NCBI GenBank assembly: GCA_029561555.1
Contig: JAKQXH010000082.1
Span: forward strand, 1-33,554
Source of the DNA: Candidatus Omnitrophota bacterium
GTDB taxonomy: Bacteria > Omnitrophota > Omnitrophia > Omnitrophales > Omnitrophaceae
Direction: 5' to 3'
DNA length: 33,554 nt
Below the pieces are notes generated by a model. It saw only the letters and a list, made by a program, of their open reading frames with translations, did no database searches and was not told where the DNA came from. How positions within the stretch are numbered: position 1 is the stretch's first letter; each line of letters starts with the position of its first letter. The position numbers and the translations under genes are program-made. Below are positions 23,595 to 33,197 of this stretch, one piece after another.

Positions 23595-24512
23595 TCAACA
23601 ATCCACTTTCACCGTTCCCCGGACTTCATCGATCGATTCAAGTCTTCTTTCTCCGAGATACTTTTCGATTCCGCTTAATATTTCCATCGTGGCACGGGGT
23701 TCGACGAAATTCGCGGTTCCCACCGCGACCATATGGGCTCCGGCAATAATAAATTCAAGCGCGTCATTCGTACAGCAAATTCCCCCCGCCGCAATCACGG
23801 GGACATCAAATCTCCGTTTAATTTCATACACATAACGCAGCGCCACCGGTCGAATCGCCGGGCCGCTCAAGCCTCCGAATACATTGGCAAGCCGGGGACG
23901 TCTCGCCTCCACGTCAATCGCCATTCCCCGGATCGTGTTGATCGCCGTGAACGCGTCCGTTCCGGCCTTAACGCAGGCCTCCACCACTCCCAGGAAATCA
24001 TGCGCCTCCGGCGAGACTTTTGTAATTAATAATTTGGGCGTCACACTCCGAACCTCGCTTACCACTTCATAAGCCAGGCCGGGCTGAGCGCAAAACTCGA
24101 GGCCTTTTTTCACGTTCGGACAGGAAATATTCAGTTCAACGCCGCTGACTTCTTTTAGATGAGAAAGTTTTTCCGCAAGGCAAACATAATCTTCGACAGA
24201 TTCTCCGGCAATATTGACAATCAAAGGAGTCCGGATTTTCGAAAAAAAAGGAATCTTCTTTTCGATAAACTCTTCAATCCCCTTGTTCTGAAGCCCGATG
24301 GCATTCAACATTCCCGCCGGAGTCTCGTAAATTCGCGGCATCGGATTTCCTTCTCTAGGCTTCCGCGTCACCGTCTTCGTGACAATCGCCCCCAGTTTTT
24401 CATAATCCACCCAGCCCTGATATTCCCCTTCGGAGCCGAAAGTCCCGGAAGCTACTGTCACCGGATTCCTGAATGTGATATCTTTAATTTTAACCGACAA
24501 ATCAGGCTTCAT
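23595..24512 (-). CDS. pyrD: Dihydroorotate dehydrogenase, class 1B catalytic subunit
   Basis: FMN-containing subunit that oxidises dihydroorotate to orotate. The 305 residues match the class 1B form (PyrDB), which works with the PyrK electron-transfer subunit and uses NAD+; the presence of pyrK upstream agrees. Visible motifs: VASGTFG (20-26), the flavin-contacting TKTVTRKPREGN (45-56), MLNAIGLQN (68-76), the active-site LNISCPNVKKG with catalytic Cys131 (class 2 enzymes have Ser), INTIRGMAID, GGLSGPAIRPVAL, and VIAAGGICCTNDALE leading to the C-terminal FMN phosphate site. The start ATG at 24512 has AAGGGATAAGGGC upstream. The 136-bp gap to pyrK is the widest inside the operon after pyrR and contains a hairpin. 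Confidence 0.96.
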   Translation of the reverse strand: MKPDLSVKIKDITFRNPVTVASGTFGSEGEYQGWVDYEKLGAIVTKTVTRKPREGNPMPRIYETPAGMLNAIGLQNKGIEEFIEKKIPFFSKIRTPLIVNIAGESVEDYVCLAEKLSHLKEVSGVELNISCPNVKKGLEFCAQPGLAYEVVSEVRSVTPKLLITKVSPEAHDFLGVVEACVKAGTDAFTAINTIRGMAIDVEARRPRLANVFGGLSGPAIRPVALRYVYEIKRRFDVPVIAAGGICCTNDALEFIIAGAHMVAVGTANFVEPRATMEILSGIEKYLGERRLESIDEVRGTVKVDC

Positions 24513-24583
24513 CTGCCCTTATCCCTTCCCATTTCCCTTATTTTAAAGACCTTTTGCCTTACTATTTTCCGTAGTAGCTTGTT

Positions 24584-24643
24584 TTGGTTCCGGAGGCAAA
24601 TTCATTCGCTTTTTTTAGCGAATTTCTGAGACGAAGGAACCAA
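24584..24643. repeat. Nested inverted repeat (hairpin) between pyrK and pyrD
   Basis: Outer arms TTGGTTCC (24584-24591) and GGAACCAA (24636-24643) enclose a perfect inner hairpin, ATTCGCT (24604-24610), loop TTTTTT, AGCGAAT (24617-24623). On the transcribed minus strand the loop is A-rich and no T-run follows, so it does not look like an intrinsic terminator. It may be a messenger processing or stability element, or a small palindromic repeat. Confidence 0.45.
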
Positions 24644-24648
24644 CCAAC

Positions 24649-25428
24649 CTAATCAACCAAGAGATCTTTAAAATTAAAAACCGTTCCGTCTTTGCAACTC
24701 GTCTTGTACCCGTCCCGCGTTTTCACCATGCAGCCGAGACAGGCCCCGATGCCGCAGGCCATCCGCTCGTCCATCGACGCTTCCCCCTCGATCCCGAACC
24801 GCTCCGCCATTTCCATTACCGCTTCCAGCATTTTCTTCGGCCCGCAGACAAAAAGATACAGTTTTCCCGCATCCCCAACTTCCCGAATTACTTTTTCGAG
24901 AGCGGCCGTCACGAATCCTTTCATCCCGCAAGATCCGTCTTCCGTCGCGAAAATCTTCTTCCCGGTCAGCCCCCGAAATTCGGCATTCGGCAAAAGCCCC
25001 TCCTTGGAGCGCGCGCCCATCAAAAAATAATGCACGGGCATTCTCTGCCCGAGAAAAATAAAAGGCGCAATCCCGACGCCTCCCCCGACCGCCACATGGA
25101 TCCGCTTTTTAAGGCTCATGGTGAAGGTGTTTCCGAGCGGGCCCATAATCTTGAGCCGTTCCCCCTTCTTTTTCTCCGATAAAAGCCGGCTCCCCTTCCC
25201 GACCACTTCATACAAAATTTCGATCGTGTTTCGCTTCACCCGATAAACCGTAAAAGGTCTTCTCAAGAAAGGATCGCGTGCGTCTTCGATAGCCATCTGC
25301 AAGAATTGTCCGGGCCGTGCGATTTTGGCGAGTTTGGGAAAATCGAATGAAACTTTAAGAAGTCTCGGTGTCAGGCGGATATTCTCCCTGATCGTCACCC
25401 ATTCGTCGACCGGCTTTATCTTCCGCAT
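24649..25428 (-). CDS. pyrK: Dihydroorotate dehydrogenase electron-transfer subunit
   Basis: FAD and [2Fe-2S] protein that passes electrons from PyrD-bound FMN to NAD+. The protein has 259 residues. The ferredoxin-reductase-like FAD domain shows FLRRPFTVYRV and GKGSRLLS. The NAD-binding region shows AVGGGVGIAPFIFLG and FVCGPKKML. The C-terminal cluster motif has four cysteines at 225, 230, 233 and 245 (C-x4-C-x2-C-x11-C), as expected for PyrK. Its ATG at 25428 begins one base after the carB stop codon, so translation is very likely coupled to carB. Together with the Cys-type PyrD this supports an NAD-linked class 1B enzyme rather than a membrane quinone-linked one. Confidence 0.95.
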   Translation of the reverse strand: MRKIKPVDEWVTIRENIRLTPRLLKVSFDFPKLAKIARPGQFLQMAIEDARDPFLRRPFTVYRVKRNTIEILYEVVGKGSRLLSEKKKGERLKIMGPLGNTFTMSLKKRIHVAVGGGVGIAPFIFLGQRMPVHYFLMGARSKEGLLPNAEFRGLTGKKIFATEDGSCGMKGFVTAALEKVIREVGDAGKLYLFVCGPKKMLEAVMEMAERFGIEGEASMDERMACGIGACLGCMVKTRDGYKTSCKDGTVFNFKDLLVD

Positions 25429-25429
25429 C

Positions 25430-28400
25430 TCAAACGGATTTCACCTTTCTCGAACCGTTTTTTTCCATCTTGTGATATTCCTGAAGCGATTTCACCGCGT
25501 ACCCCTCTTTTTTAAAAGCTTGAATCGCCTGAAGAGCCGCCCGCGCACCGTCTAACGTGGTGATGCAAGAAATACCGTGAAGAACCGCCAAAGACCGGAT
25601 TTTGGCTTCGTCCAGCTTCGGCCCTTTGCCGCTCGGCGTGTTGATGACCAATTTGACGTCCCGGTTCATGATGCAGTCGCTGATATTGGGTCGCCCTTCC
25701 GCCAGTTTCATGACTTTTTCGACGGGAATCTGGCGGGCCGAAAGGAAATCATAGGTGCCCCGCGTCGCAATCAATTTATAGCCCAACACCGCGAGGTCCC
25801 GGGCAATCGGCGCCATCTCTTCCTTGTCATCGTTCTTAACGCTGACAAAAATCGTCCCTTCCAAGGGGAGCCTCGAATAGGCCGCGTCCTGCGATTTAAA
25901 AAAAGCCATCCCAAAATCCTGGTCAATCCCCATGACCTCGCCGGTAGAACGCATTTCCGGGGAAAGGATAATATCCACTCCCGGAAATTTGATAAACGGC
26001 AGCACCGATTCTTTGACCGCCGTAAACGGCGGCGGTACTTCTTTCACGAATCCGAGTTCGCGAAGACTCCTCCCTGCCATGACTTTAGCGGCCAATCTCG
26101 CGAGAGGGACTCCGATAGCCTTGCTCACGAAAGGCACCGTCCGGGAAGCGCGGGGATTCACCTCCAGGCAATAAACCTTCCCGTTATGAACCGCATATTG
26201 AACATTCATCAGCCCTTTAACCTTAAGGCACTGAGCCAGTTTTTTCGTTTTGCTCATGATTTCGTCGATCAGTTTCTTATCCAGCGAAAAAGGAGGTATC
26301 GCCATTGCGCTATCGCCCGAATGAATACCGGCCTCCTCGATATGCTCCAAAAGTCCCCCCACGACCTGATGCTTTCCGTCCGCGATCAAATCGACGTCCA
26401 CCTCGCCGGCATTCTCGAGAAATTTGTCGATCAGCACGGGAGAATTATCCGATACTTCAACCGCGACGCGGATAAATTCCTTCAGCTGAATTTCATCATA
26501 GGCGATCTCCATGGCGCGCCCCCCCAACACATAGGAAGGCCGGACCAGCACGGGATAACCGATCTCCTTCGCGATCCGGATCGCTTCCTTCTCCGTATTG
26601 GCCATTCCGTTCGGGGGCTGGGCCAATTTCACCTTGGCCAGAAGTTTTCTGAATTCGTCCCGGTCTTCGGCTTCATGGATAGAACGCGACGAAGTCCCCA
26701 GAATCTTAACCCCGGCCTTTTCAAGCAGTCTCGAAAGATTGAGCGGCGTCTGTCCGCCAAGCTGGACAACCACCCCGACCGGTTTTTCCCCCTCATAGAT
26801 ATTCATCACGTCCTCGAAAGTCAACGGCTCAAAGAAAAGCTTGTCGGAAGTGTCGTAATCCGTGCTGACCGTCTCGGGATTGGAATTCACCATGATTGTC
26901 TCGAAGCCGAGTTCCTTAAGCGCGAACGCCGCCTGCACGCAGCAATAGTCAAACTCAATCCCCTGTCCGATCCGGTTCGGTCCGCCTCCCAAAATCATCA
27001 CTTTGGGTTTTTTCGTCCGGATACTTTCATCTTCCGTCTCGTACGTAGAATAAAAATACGGCGTGTAGGCCTTGAATTCCGCGGCACAGGTGTCCACCAA
27101 CTTAAATGTCGGAAGAATTCCGAGCCGCTTCCGGTGCCGGCGGATTTTCTCTTCGGTCGTCCCCTGATAAAAAGCAAGCTGCTGGTCCGAAAACCCGTAT
27201 CGCTTCGCTTTCAGCAAAAGTTCCCGTGAATACGGTTTTTTCCTTTCCTCCAGCAGATTCCCTTCCAAAGAAAGGATCTCCCTCAGCTGGCTCAAAAACC
27301 AAGGATCGATCCCCGTTACGTCATAAATATCCCTGACGGTTGCTCCCGTTTGGAGCGCGTAGCGGATGTAAAAAAGACGGTCCTGCTTGGGTTTGGCGAT
27401 ATAGGCGAAAATCTTGTCCCGCAGTTCGAGATTGTTCCTGGCTTTCGAAAGCCATCTGCCGAGAGCCTCGGCCGTTTTGATCTTTTCCCCAAAGACCTCG
27501 TCCCTCCCGTCTCCTCCGAATCCGAAACGCTTAGTCTCGAGGGACCGAATGCCCTTCTGAAGCGCCTCTTTGAAAGTCCTGCCGATCGCCATGACTTCCC
27601 CCACGGATTTCATCTGTGAAGTCAGGGTATCGTCGACGCCCGGGAATTTTTCGAAAGCGAAACGCGGAATTTTCACGACGCAGTAATCAATGGTCGGTTC
27701 AAAACAGGCCGGCGTGTACTGGGTGATGTCATTTGAGATTTCATCCAGTGTGTATCCCACCGCCAATTTCGCCGCCATCTTTGCGATTGGAAATCCCGTC
27801 GCCTTGGAAGCCAACGCCGAAGAGCGGGACACCCTCGGATTCATTTCAATCACAACCATGCGCCCCGTCTTCGGACAAAGTCCGAACTGGATATTCGAGC
27901 CGCCGGTTTCCACTCCGATTTCCCGGATACATTTGACCGCGGCGTCCCGCATCTTCTGATATTCCTTGTCCGTCAGCGTCTGAGCGGGGGCAACGGTAAT
28001 CGAATCCCCGGTATGAACGCCCATCGGATCGAAATTTTCGATCGAGCAGATAATGACGACATTGTCTTTGATGTCCCGCATCACTTCGAGTTCGTATTCC
28101 TTCCATCCCAGGACCGATTCCTCGATCAGGACCTCGTGAATCATGCTGTATTCAAGCCCCAGAGAAGCAATCCTCTCGAGTTCCGCGCGGTTGAAGCAGA
28201 CTCCGCTTCCGAACCCTCCCAGCGTGAAGCTCGGGCGGACAATCACCGGATAGCCGATTTCGGTCGCATGCTTCAGCGCCTCATCAACGGAGTAGGCAAA
28301 AGCGCTCCGAGGAAGATCGAGCCCGATCTTCTGCATAGCTTTTTTGAATTCGGCGCGGTCTTCCGCCTTGCGAATCGCTTCGTATTTGGCCCCGATCAAT

Positions 28401-28741
28401 TCCACGCCGTATTTCTCGAAAATCCCCCGCTGAGCCGCCTCCATCGCGACATTCAGTCCGGTCTGTCCTCCCATGGTAGGCAGGCACGCGTCCGGCCGTT
28501 CCCGTTCGATGATTTTCTCAAGCACTTCCGCGGAAATCGGTTCGATATAAGTCCGGTCCGCCATTTCGGGGTCGGTCATAATTGTCGCGGGATTTGAATT
28601 CACCAGAACCACCTGAAATCCGTCCTGCTTCAGTGCCTTGCAGGCCTGCGCTCCCGAATAATCAAATTCGCAGGCCTGGCCGATAATGATCGGGCCGGAA
28701 CCGATGATGAGAATTTTGCGAAGATCCTTGCGCCTCGGCAT
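25430..28741 (-). CDS. carB: Carbamoyl-phosphate synthase large subunit
   Basis: Makes carbamoyl phosphate from bicarbonate, ammonia (channelled from CarA) and two ATP, for pyrimidine and arginine synthesis. About 1,103 residues, slightly longer than E. coli CarB (1,073). The two homologous ATP-grasp halves are clear: [18 protein letters not shown] near the N-terminus and [18 protein letters not shown] in the second half, each followed by carboxyphosphate/carbamate-type ATP-binding segments ([31 protein letters not shown]). The C-terminal MGS-like allosteric domain contains [12 protein letters not shown]. The ATG at 28741 shares its A with the carA stop (TGATG); the preceding GTG at 28744 is an alternative start. 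The C-terminal tail is Lys/Arg-rich. Its 3' end is one base from pyrK. Confidence 0.97.
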   Translation of the reverse strand: MPRRKDLRKILIIGSGPIIIGQACEFDYSGAQACKALKQDGFQVVLVNSNPATIMTDPEMADRTYIEPISAEVLEKIIERERPDACLPTMGGQTGLNVAMEAAQRGIFEKYGVELIGAKYEAIRKAEDRAEFKKAMQKIGLDLPRSAFAYSVDEALKHATEIGYPVIVRPSFTLGGFGSGVCFNRAELERIASLGLEYSMIHEVLIEESVLGWKEYELEVMRDIKDNVVIICSIENFDPMGVHTGDSITVAPAQTLTDKEYQKMRDAAVKCIREIGVETGGSNIQFGLCPKTGRMVVIEMNPRVSRSSALASKATGFPIAKMAAKLAVGYTLDEISNDITQYTPACFEPTIDYCVVKIPRFAFEKFPGVDDTLTSQMKSVGEVMAIGRTFKEALQKGIRSLETKRFGFGGDGRDEVFGEKIKTAEALGRWLSKARNNLELRDKIFAYIAKPKQDRLFYIRYALQTGATVRDIYDVTGIDPWFLSQLREILSLEGNLLEERKKPYSRELLLKAKRYGFSDQQLAFYQGTTEEKIRRHRKRLGILPTFKLVDTCAAEFKAYTPYFYSTYETEDESIRTKKPKVMILGGGPNRIGQGIEFDYCCVQAAFALKELGFETIMVNSNPETVSTDYDTSDKLFFEPLTFEDVMNIYEGEKPVGVVVQLGGQTPLNLSRLLEKAGVKILGTSSRSIHEAEDRDEFRKLLAKVKLAQPPNGMANTEKEAIRIAKEIGYPVLVRPSYVLGGRAMEIAYDEIQLKEFIRVAVEVSDNSPVLIDKFLENAGEVDVDLIADGKHQVVGGLLEHIEEAGIHSGDSAMAIPPFSLDKKLIDEIMSKTKKLAQCLKVKGLMNVQYAVHNGKVYCLEVNPRASRTVPFVSKAIGVPLARLAAKVMAGRSLRELGFVKEVPPPFTAVKESVLPFIKFPGVDIILSPEMRSTGEVMGIDQDFGMAFFKSQDAAYSRLPLEGTIFVSVKNDDKEEMAPIARDLAVLGYKLIATRGTYDFLSARQIPVEKVMKLAEGRPNISDCIMNRDVKLVINTPSGKGPKLDEAKIRSLAVLHGISCITTLDGARAALQAIQAFKKEGYAVKSLQEYHKMEKNGSRKVKSV

Positions 28742-29865
28742 CACCAGACTCCCTTGTCGATCATTTGATAAAACCGGGAAAAAAGATAGTCGCTGTCATG
28801 CGGGCCGGCCGAACTTTCCGGATGATATTGGACCGAAAAAACCGGATATTTCCGGTGGCGAATGCCTTCCAGCGTTTTGTCGTTCAAATTGATGTGCGTC
28901 TGCTCGACCTCGTTTCCCAGCGATTTGGAATCCACGCAAAAACCGTGATTCTGAGTCGTGATCTCGACCTTCCCCGTTTTGAGATCCATCACCGGATGAT
29001 TCGCGCCGCGATGTCCGAATTTCAGCTTGAAAGTTTTCCCGCCCAACGCAAGCCCCAGCATCTGATGTCCGAGGCAAATCCCGAAAACCGGGACTTTCCC
29101 GATCAATTTCTGCATATTCCCCCAAAGATACTGCACGGGCTCGGGATCCCCCGGACCGTTCGAATAGAACACGCCGTCCGGTTTCCACTGCAGGATCTGC
29201 TCCCAGGTCGAGGACGCGGGGACCACTTTGACCCGGAATCCGTGCTGGCGCAATTTCCTGAGAATATTGAATTTGATCCCGCCGTCCACGCAGACAGCAA
29301 AATATTCCTTTTTCGGTCTTGGAAATTCTTCGGGCCATCCGAAAGACGGAGGAAGATCTTTCTCGAAATCATAAGCCTCCCGGCACGTGACTTCTTTGAC
29401 GAGATCCTGCCCCACAATACTCGGGACATTCCGCGCCCGCTTGACCAACCGCTTTCCGTCCAAATCCACCGTCGAAATAATCCCCCGTTTCGCCCCGAAA
29501 TCCCTCAAATGTTTCGTCAGCATCCGCGTGTCCACGCCTTCAATCCCGACAATCCGGTTTCTCCGGAGGTATTCGTCCAAACTTTCCTCGGAACGCCAAT
29601 TGCTCGTGATCCCGCTCAGTTCCCGGATGACGAAACCTTCCACGTGCGGCCTGAACGATTCGACATCTTCGGAATTAATCCCGTAATTCCCGATATGCGG
29701 ATACGTCATCGTGACAATCTGCCCCTTATAGGAAGGATCCGTCAGGATCTCCTGATACCCCATCATGGAGGTATTGAAAACCACCTCCCCCTGAGTTTCG
29801 CCCTCGAGGCCGAAACTTTCTCCTTCCAAGATCAAACCGTCTTCCAGAGCCAGAATCGCTTTCAT
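28741..29865 (-). CDS. carA: Carbamoyl-phosphate synthase small subunit (glutamine amidotransferase)
   Basis: Hydrolyses glutamine and passes ammonia to CarB. The protein has 374 residues. The N-terminal CPSase small-chain domain (1-150) shows [20 protein letters not shown] at 26-45. The class I glutamine amidotransferase domain follows with SNGPGDPEP (235-243), the nucleophile region [17 protein letters not shown] (Cys264), NHPV, and the His-Glu pair in [12 protein letters not shown] near the C-terminus. The ATG at 29865 lies 7 bases after the pyrC stop, and a GAGGATGAG ribosome-binding site overlaps that stop. The stop TGA at 28741-28743 overlaps the carB start in a TGATG arrangement, typical of coupled translation of the two subunits. 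Confidence 0.97.
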   Translation of the reverse strand: MKAILALEDGLILEGESFGLEGETQGEVVFNTSMMGYQEILTDPSYKGQIVTMTYPHIGNYGINSEDVESFRPHVEGFVIRELSGITSNWRSEESLDEYLRRNRIVGIEGVDTRMLTKHLRDFGAKRGIISTVDLDGKRLVKRARNVPSIVGQDLVKEVTCREAYDFEKDLPPSFGWPEEFPRPKKEYFAVCVDGGIKFNILRKLRQHGFRVKVVPASSTWEQILQWKPDGVFYSNGPGDPEPVQYLWGNMQKLIGKVPVFGICLGHQMLGLALGGKTFKLKFGHRGANHPVMDLKTGKVEITTQNHGFCVDSKSLGNEVEQTHINLNDKTLEGIRHRKYPVFSVQYHPESSAGPHDSDYLFSRFYQMIDKGVW

Positions 29866-29872
29866 CTCATCC

Positions 29873-31147
29873 TCAGATAAACGAGTAGACTTTTCCGTTG
29901 CAAATGGTATGCAAAACTTTCCCTTTCAGTTTTTTCCCGACAAAACAGGAATTCACGGACTTGGAATGGAAATCCTCCTTCCGGACTTCCCATTCCCGGT
30001 TCAAATCGACAATCGATACATTCGCGAGAAACCCTTCCCGGATCTCGTTAAACCGTTTAACGCCGATCAGCTCGCAGGGCCGGACGGACATTTTCATGAT
30101 CACGTCCTGAAGACTCATCCCTCGCTTATGATAAAGTTCCGTCAGCACCACGCCGAATGCCGTCTCAAGCCCCGTATTGCCGAACGGCGCGTCCGCAAAT
30201 TCCAGTTCCTTTTCCTCCGGCGCGTGCGGCGCGTGATCCGTCCCGATGCAATCGACCGTCCCGTCTTTGAGGCCGGCCACAATCTCTTCGATATCTTCCG
30301 GTGTGCGAAGCGGCGGATTCATTTTAAAATTGGTATCGTAATTCCCGATCGCCTCATCCGTGAGCGCAAGATGATGAGGCGTCACTTCGCAAGTCACGGG
30401 AAGGCCTTCTCTTTTGGCCTCCCGAACAAGCTTTACCACTTCACGGGTCGAAACATGCGCCAGATGAAGCCGGGCCTTGGTCAATTTGGAAAGCGCGATA
30501 TCCCGCCAGGCGGCAATCGCCTCGGCCGCATTCGGACTTCCCTTCAACCCAAGAAGCGTTGACATCCGCCCTTCGTTCATCACTCCGACCTGAGAAAGGT
30601 CCGTATCGATGGCGTGGCTGATCACCAGAAGATCCCACATGGAAGCGTATTCCATGGCATGACGCATCAAAAGGGAGTTTGAGACATAGCTCCCGTCATC
30701 GCTCACCGCCACACAGCCGGCCCGCTTAAGCTCGGCCATCTCCGAAATTTCCTTCCCCTCCCGGCGTTTGCTGATCGTCCCGCAGGGGAAAAGATTGAAA
30801 TTCAATTCCTTGGCCCGCCTCAAAATATGCGCCACCACACTTTGCGTGTCACAGGGCGGATTCGTGTTGGGCATCGTCACGCATCCCACATAGCCGCCGT
30901 GCAAAGCCGCGTGTATCCCCGTTTCGATGGTTTCCTTGTGTTCGTATCCCGGTTCCCGAAAATGAACGTGAGGATCGACAAATCCGGGGACCAGGCAGAG
31001 CCCGTCGCCTTTAATCACGTTATCGAAACTGCCCTGAAGATTTTTCCCGATCACCAGAAACTTTCCGTCTTCAATAAGAATATCCCCGACTTGATCGAGA
31101 CGATTCCCCGGATCAACCGCGCGAATTCCCTGTATCAGTAGTCCCAT
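29873..31147 (-). CDS. pyrC: Dihydroorotase
   Basis: Zinc amidohydrolase that closes carbamoyl-aspartate to dihydroorotate. The 424 residues fit the long, amidohydrolase-type dihydroorotases typical of Gram-positive and many environmental bacteria, rather than the ~350-residue E. coli type. Metal-site motifs: VDPHVHFREPGYEHKETI (His60 and His62 in D-x-H-x-H), the second-shell CEVTPHHLALT, and GTDHAPHAPEEK, in which the catalytic Asp precedes HAPH. Start ATG at 31147 with GAGGGGATAAC directly upstream; one base separates it from the pyrB stop. The arrangement pyrB-pyrC with almost no gap is common and suggests that ATCase and DHOase are made together, possibly as a complex (known in Aquifex; inference here). 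Confidence 0.96.
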   Translation of the reverse strand: MGLLIQGIRAVDPGNRLDQVGDILIEDGKFLVIGKNLQGSFDNVIKGDGLCLVPGFVDPHVHFREPGYEHKETIETGIHAALHGGYVGCVTMPNTNPPCDTQSVVAHILRRAKELNFNLFPCGTISKRREGKEISEMAELKRAGCVAVSDDGSYVSNSLLMRHAMEYASMWDLLVISHAIDTDLSQVGVMNEGRMSTLLGLKGSPNAAEAIAAWRDIALSKLTKARLHLAHVSTREVVKLVREAKREGLPVTCEVTPHHLALTDEAIGNYDTNFKMNPPLRTPEDIEEIVAGLKDGTVDCIGTDHAPHAPEEKELEFADAPFGNTGLETAFGVVLTELYHKRGMSLQDVIMKMSVRPCELIGVKRFNEIREGFLANVSIVDLNREWEVRKEDFHSKSVNSCFVGKKLKGKVLHTICNGKVYSFI

Positions 31148-31148
31148 G

Positions 31149-32078
31149 TTATCCCCTCACTTGGCTGAGCAAATAGAGTACAGCCATTCTTACCGCAATT
31201 CCGTTCGTAACCTGATCCAGAATCACCGAGTAAGGACCGTTCACCACATCATCCGCGATTTCCACTCCGCGGTTGATCGGCCCCGGATGCATGATGATCA
31301 CGTCTTTTTTGGCCATTTTTAAGCGCTCGCGGGTAATCCCAAACGTGCTCGCGTATTCCCGGACGCTCGGGAAGAAAGGTTCTTTCTGACGCTCCAGTTG
31401 TATTCTCAGCAGCGTAATCGCATCCGCTCCTTCAATGGCCTCTTCCACTTTCGTCGTCACACGTACTCCTAATTTATCCACTTCGATCGGCAGCAATGTT
31501 TTCGGGCCGCAAACCGTCACGCGAGCCCCGAGTTTCATCAATCCCCATATATTCGACCGGGCCACCCGGCTGTGAAGGATATCTCCGATATAGACCACAT
31601 GAAGCCCTTCGATGCGCCCTTTCTTCTCTTTCATGGTAAACATATCCAGTAAAGCCTGAGTGGGATGCTCGTTCGTGCCGTCTCCGGCATTGATAATCCC
31701 GGCCGAAATGGACTGGCTCAGTCGATGAGGGGCGCCCGAAGCCGAATGCCGCATCACAATCAAATCCGCCTTCAATGCCTCGATGTTTTTCGCGGTATCG
31801 AGCAGCGTCTCGCCTTTTTCCATACTCGAACCGGAACTCGAAAAACTGATCGTATCGGCACTCAACCGTCTTTCCGCGATCTCAAACGAAGCCCGCGTTC
31901 GGGTGCTGGGTTCGAAAAAGAAATTCACGACGGTACGCCCCCGGAGCGTGGGAACTTTTTTAATCGGACGGGTCGAAACTTCCTTGAAAGATTCCGCCGT
32001 CTTCAAAATTAATTCAATCTCTTCGCGGCGAAGATCGCGAAGTCCGAGAAGGTCTTTCCGGGTCCACGATTTGCTCAT
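31149..32078 (-). CDS. pyrB: Aspartate carbamoyltransferase catalytic subunit
   Basis: Transfers the carbamoyl group from carbamoyl phosphate to aspartate, the first committed pyrimidine step. 309 residues from the ATG at 32078, chosen because AGGGGGTG stands 6 bases upstream. A GTG at 32087 in the same frame would add three residues but lies inside that ribosome-binding site. Motifs: the carbamoyl-phosphate-binding [13 protein letters not shown] (STRTR at 58-62), [25 protein letters not shown] in the aspartate domain, and [11 protein letters not shown] near the C-terminus. No pyrI regulatory-subunit gene is present in the window, in keeping with operons where control is exerted by PyrR. It is 67 bp downstream of pyrR. 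Confidence 0.96.
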   Translation of the reverse strand: MSKSWTRKDLLGLRDLRREEIELILKTAESFKEVSTRPIKKVPTLRGRTVVNFFFEPSTRTRASFEIAERRLSADTISFSSSGSSMEKGETLLDTAKNIEALKADLIVMRHSASGAPHRLSQSISAGIINAGDGTNEHPTQALLDMFTMKEKKGRIEGLHVVYIGDILHSRVARSNIWGLMKLGARVTVCGPKTLLPIEVDKLGVRVTTKVEEAIEGADAITLLRIQLERQKEPFFPSVREYASTFGITRERLKMAKKDVIIMHPGPINRGVEIADDVVNGPYSVILDQVTNGIAVRMAVLYLLSQVRG

Positions 32079-32145
32079 CGCTTTCACCCCCTGAATTGGC
32101 GCCTAATTACTCGTTGATTGCTTGCAAAACAAAATTCCTTCATGT

Positions 32146-32688
32146 TCAAAAATCGCCCTTTGGTTTCACCATCACGGCGTCCGTCCCGTCCGTCTCCGTC
32201 AGGCTGACGATTACTTCTTCATCCGCCGCCGTGGGAATATTCTTCCCGACATAATCCGCCTTGATCGGAAGTTCCCGGTGGCCGCGATCCACCAGAACCG
32301 CAAGCTGAATGCAAGCCGGCCGGCCGTAATCCACCAACGCATCCAAAGCACACCGGACCGTTCTGCCGGTGAAAAGCACGTCATCCACAAGAACGATTTT
32401 CTTCTGATTGATGTCAAACGGGATTTCAGTGCCTTTGACCAACGGCTGAGGACCGATCTCCGTCAAATCATCCCGGTAGAGGGTAATGTCCAACGCACCG
32501 ACCGGGATATCCTGCCGTTCGATTTCCCTGATTTTATTCGCGAACCGTTGAGCCAGCACGGCTCCCCGCGTTCTCATACCGATAATCGCAAGGTCCGCCG
32601 TCCCGCCGTTTCTCTCTAAAATCTCATGAATAATCCGGATGCTGGCCCGTTCAACCCCTTCACCGTCAAGAATCTTTTTTCCATTCAT
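32146..32688 (-). CDS. pyrR: Bifunctional pyr operon regulator / uracil phosphoribosyltransferase
   Basis: RNA-binding attenuation protein that senses UMP/UTP and PRPP and also has uracil phosphoribosyltransferase activity. The protein has 180 residues, the normal PyrR length. Type I phosphoribosyltransferase fold, with the PRPP loop [19 protein letters not shown] at 98-116, the early [12 protein letters not shown] segment (35-46), and [13 protein letters not shown] (70-82), a PyrR-specific stretch. [21 protein letters not shown] (133-153) is also characteristic. Start ATG at 32688 with GGGAG about 7 bases upstream. First gene of the operon. A PyrR-binding hairpin and an intrinsic terminator lie directly upstream, so it most likely controls its own operon. 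Confidence 0.96.
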   Translation of the reverse strand: MNGKKILDGEGVERASIRIIHEILERNGGTADLAIIGMRTRGAVLAQRFANKIREIERQDIPVGALDITLYRDDLTEIGPQPLVKGTEIPFDINQKKIVLVDDVLFTGRTVRCALDALVDYGRPACIQLAVLVDRGHRELPIKADYVGKNIPTAADEEVIVSLTETDGTDAVMVKPKGDF

Positions 32689-32735
32689 CGTAAGACTCCC
32701 GTTCCGTTAGCGCTGCGGATTTGATCCCGGCGGAC

Positions 32736-32763
32736 AAAAAAAAAGCCCGCCTTTTGGCGAGCT
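32736..32763 (-). terminator. Intrinsic terminator of the pyr attenuator
   Basis: On the minus strand AGCTCGCC, loop AAAA, GGCGGGCT, followed by a run of nine T residues. It sits between the PyrR-binding site and pyrR, the position expected for the attenuator terminator that forms when PyrR-UMP binds the leader. The upstream segment TTTAAAA (about 32767-32774) is complementary to TTTTAAA in the 5' arm of the PyrR site and could take part in an antiterminator. Confidence 0.9.
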
Positions 32764-32796
32764 GTCGTTTTAAATTCTATCTTTTCCATCGTCTTT

Positions 32797-32829
32797 CCTT
32801 TTCTGGTCTCACAGGGCCAGTTTAAAAGG
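32797..32829 (-). promoter_or_regulatory. PyrR-binding RNA element
   Basis: The minus strand reads CCTTTTAAACTGG, then CCCTGTGAGA, then CCAGAAAAGG: a hairpin with a CTGG/CCAG upper stem, an internal purine/AA bulge and the CCUGUGAG-type loop of the PyrR leader element (Rfam PyrR family). Located 34 bases before the terminator hairpin and 109 bases before the pyrR ATG. Strong match by eye; regulation by PyrR with UMP is established for the family. Confidence 0.9.
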
Positions 32830-32840
32830 TCAATGAGGCC

Positions 32841-33176
32841 AGAACTTACGGCGTTCCTTTTTTGGGGAACGACGTCAAGTCCACCGGCCGAATTGACTCC
32901 AGTAAATCGCGACCTAGCGATTTACGTGGAGTTACCTTGAAATCTTTTCAACATTTTTCGGGCTTATGGCGTTCATATTTCCCAAACGTCATCAAGTTGC
33001 CCGTGCGAATTAATCCCAGAAGGCTCCGACCTAGGAGCTGACGTGGGATTTCCTTAGAAATTCTTCTATCAATTTAATGAGCACGCAACTTACGGCAGGA
33101 ACTTCATCGTTCCGGCACTCCCCTTCGACCTTGATGGTCTCGTTTCGCGACTTCAAGCAAAGGAAGCGTCAAGTTG
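32841..33176 (-). ncRNA. Unrecognised structured RNA: tandem ~120-bp units with covarying hairpins
   Basis: A 336-bp stretch without a protein gene between rnpB and the PyrR site. Two direct tandem units (33079-32961 and 32960-32841 on the minus strand) share the order TTTC-AAGG, hairpin B, AATTCG, hairpin A. Hairpin B: ACTCCA/TGGAGT plus a nine-pair inner stem in one unit (32896-32932), AATCCCA/TGGGATT plus GCTCC/GGAGC in the other (33012-33050), both with loop TAGGTC. Hairpin A: CTTgACG/CGTaAG (32842-32882) against CTTgATG/CATaAG (32961-33002). A third, longer A-type element with the same base (ACTTGACG/CCGTAAGT) lies at 33085-33176. Stems change in a compensatory way, so the RNA fold appears to be maintained. 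Strand is taken from the neighbouring genes. It may be a separate RNA or a long pyr leader. I could not assign a known family. Confidence 0.55.
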
Positions 33177-33197
33177 CTCTCACTTTTCCTACGCATC

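Noticed and set aside
24604..24643. Intrinsic terminator between pyrK and pyrD
   Set aside because: The T-rich run lies in the hairpin loop on the plus strand; on the transcribed minus strand no T-run follows the stem.
25577..27229. 550-codon open frame on the plus strand opposite carB
   Set aside because: Antisense shadow of a strongly conserved gene. Its translation is rich in His, Arg, Phe and Pro without any recognisable domain; it arises from the GC-biased codons of carB.
28765..29880. 371-codon open frame on the plus strand opposite carA
   Set aside because: Covers almost exactly the carA gene in antisense, with shadow-type composition and no motifs.
32841..33176. CRISPR array or tRNA cluster as explanation for the repeats next to rnpB
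   Set aside because: Only two full units of about 120 bp with diverged sequence and no short identical repeats or spacers; no cloverleaf or CCA-type ends. Conserved stems with changed bases point to structured RNA instead.
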